DNA of 64,000 bases from Gracilaria gracilis (lineage: Eukaryota; Rhodophyta; Florideophyceae; Gracilariales; Gracilariaceae), in assembly GCA_030374805.1 (NCBI GenBank), contig JARGSG010000191.1, forward strand, positions 310,001 through 374,000. Direction: 5' to 3'. The notes under the pieces were generated by a model. That model had not been told where the DNA came from. It saw only the letters and a program-made list of their open reading frames with translations, and did no database searches. This document shows, piece after piece, positions 63,207 through 64,000 of this stretch. Every line of letters starts with the position of its first letter. Position 1 is the first letter of the stretch. The translations under genes and the position numbers were made by a program.

Positions 63207-64000
63207 ATGGCGTCGTTGAGCCACCCGATATCTCCGCAGCACCCTCGAGAATCACCTTATATCGTGCCTTCCGACACGTCGATTCTGATGCGAGTGCAGG
63301 ATCAGTACAAATCCGATCTCGTTGACAACCTCGAAACCTTTCTCATTGGCCATCCCACTGACACCAAGTGGCCCAATTCGCTCAAACAAATCATCGCCGA
63401 CACCATTTTGCTCGGGCGCTTCAAGTACCAAGATGAAAACACTCGCACTCATCGCGTGCAATATCATTCAACCTTAACTACCGGAACCCCTTCCCATGCA
63501 GAGCCCACTCAACCAGCCGAAAGCGACAGCTTTGAGCGTAAGAGGGTTTTCTGCTTTCTTCTCTCCATGCGCACTGCGTTGCAGTTTCTGAGCACCAATC
63601 ACGTCTTCAACTCCGATATACACCGCTTGCACCAATGGTTGCAATTGGCAAATGAACATCATGATGGGTTTGAGTTCAATCCTTCTGCTCCCAACTCGCT
63701 TGGAGCAGTATACGATATTATCTATGACGTCGTCACCCAATCTTCACGCCCTGCTCTACAGACCATCGATGTTCTCATCACTTCTATAACTGGCGTGCCA
63801 TGCATTCTTTCCCATGATTTACCTGCCGGTGTTTCTAAATACCACGAAGACGCCAATATAATCTTCAATCAAGTCATTTACACGGTCTTGCTTCATTTGA
63901 CAATGGCCTATAACTTTAAGCACGTCAAGCCTGGTATTCGATGGAAATTGATGCACGTGAGTCGTCTTTCATACCTACAAAGCATACAACAAACACACGG
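63207..64000 (+). CDS. Unknown protein, open to the window edge
   Basis: ATG at 63,207 in a good context (GCTACCATGG) starts a frame with no stop to the last base, 264 complete codons, so it is the N-terminal part of a longer gene. Text includes MASLSHPISPQHPRESPY, DTSILMRVQDQYKSDLVDNLETFLIG and QIIADTILLGRFKYQDEN. Further on come alternating helices rich in His, Leu and Ile, with no transmembrane or signal segment at the start. No family is recognised. A GTGAGT at 63,957-63,962 could be a splice donor, in which case the last codons are intronic. With a TATA box and no stops it is the best candidate for an ordinary host gene here. Confidence 0.6.
   Translation, partial: MASLSHPISPQHPRESPYIVPSDTSILMRVQDQYKSDLVDNLETFLIGHPTDTKWPNSLKQIIADTILLGRFKYQDENTRTHRVQYHSTLTTGTPSHAEPTQPAESDSFERKRVFCFLLSMRTALQFLSTNHVFNSDIHRLHQWLQLANEHHDGFEFNPSAPNSLGAVYDIIYDVVTQSSRPALQTIDVLITSITGVPCILSHDLPAGVSKYHEDANIIFNQVIYTVLLHLTMAYNFKHVKPGIRWKLMHVSRLSYLQSIQQTH

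Noticed and set aside
1-64000. tRNA or rRNA genes
   Set aside because: I saw no convincing cloverleaf or conserved rRNA words; a tRNAscan/Infernal run would settle it.

Overview
The window is eukaryotic, nuclear-type DNA dominated by transposable elements. It shows long intron-poor ORFs, TATA-like boxes, no Shine-Dalgarno operons, chromodomain Ty3/gypsy, DIRS, pogo, PIF/Harbinger and Tnp2-type elements, and very few host-like genes. A broken ORF of a plant/algal Rossmann-fold family (42.7-43.6 kb) fits an archaeplastid, and a red macroalga is my best guess. That assignment is inference from element mix and base composition, not from a diagnostic gene.

Layout. 1-10.3 kb: a minus-strand chromovirus (extra ORF, gag, protease-RT-RNase H-integrase-chromodomain) with an antisense ORF beyond its integrase; this segment is saturated with CCGNNCGG motifs. 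11.7-14.1 kb: a PIF/Harbinger-type pair (Myb/SANT-like protein and DDE transposase, tail to tail). 14.9-20.2 kb: two decayed pogo-like elements with a shared terminal motif, plus a third pogo C-terminal relic. 20.2-22.5 kb: an LTR-like block with a polypurine tract, two overlapping unknown ORFs and a ~35-bp tandem repeat. 23.1-27.7 kb: a broken Tnp2-type (CACTA/Plavaka-like) transposon with a divergent accessory ORF. 28.0-28.3 kb: a possible V-ATPase subunit A fragment.

28.3-45 kb is the most unusual part. Minus-strand genes on the left (coiled-coil protein, SET domain, DPPY-type DNA methyltransferase) and plus-strand genes on the right (a long protein with a possible ParB-like domain and a JBP/TET- or phytanoyl-like 2OG-Fe(II) oxygenase domain; another coiled-coil ORF) diverge from a 2-kb centre packed with long hairpins. 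Purine/pyrimidine strand bias flips at that centre. I read it as a decayed large mobile or viral-like element carrying chromatin- and DNA-modification enzymes. A second copy of its signature gene lies at 49.7-51.4 kb.

45.05-47.54 kb: a pogo-like transposon with an intact 715-codon transposase. 51.4-61.3 kb: nested elements. A DDE transposon relic truncates the second signature-gene copy. A DIRS-type tyrosine-recombinase retroelement sits within the relic. A PIF/Harbinger transposon with 13-bp terminal inverted repeats and a TTA/TCA target duplication sits within the right repeat of the DIRS element. 61.3-63.2 kb has no well-supported gene. An ORF with a TATA box starts at 63,207 and is still open at the window edge.

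Most element genes carry a few stops or frameshifts. The exceptions are the chromovirus gag, the 715-codon pogo transposase, the Myb-like ORF and the right-edge ORF. Many of the stops are TGA, as expected if methylated CpG has been decaying. All counts and alignments here were made by eye.
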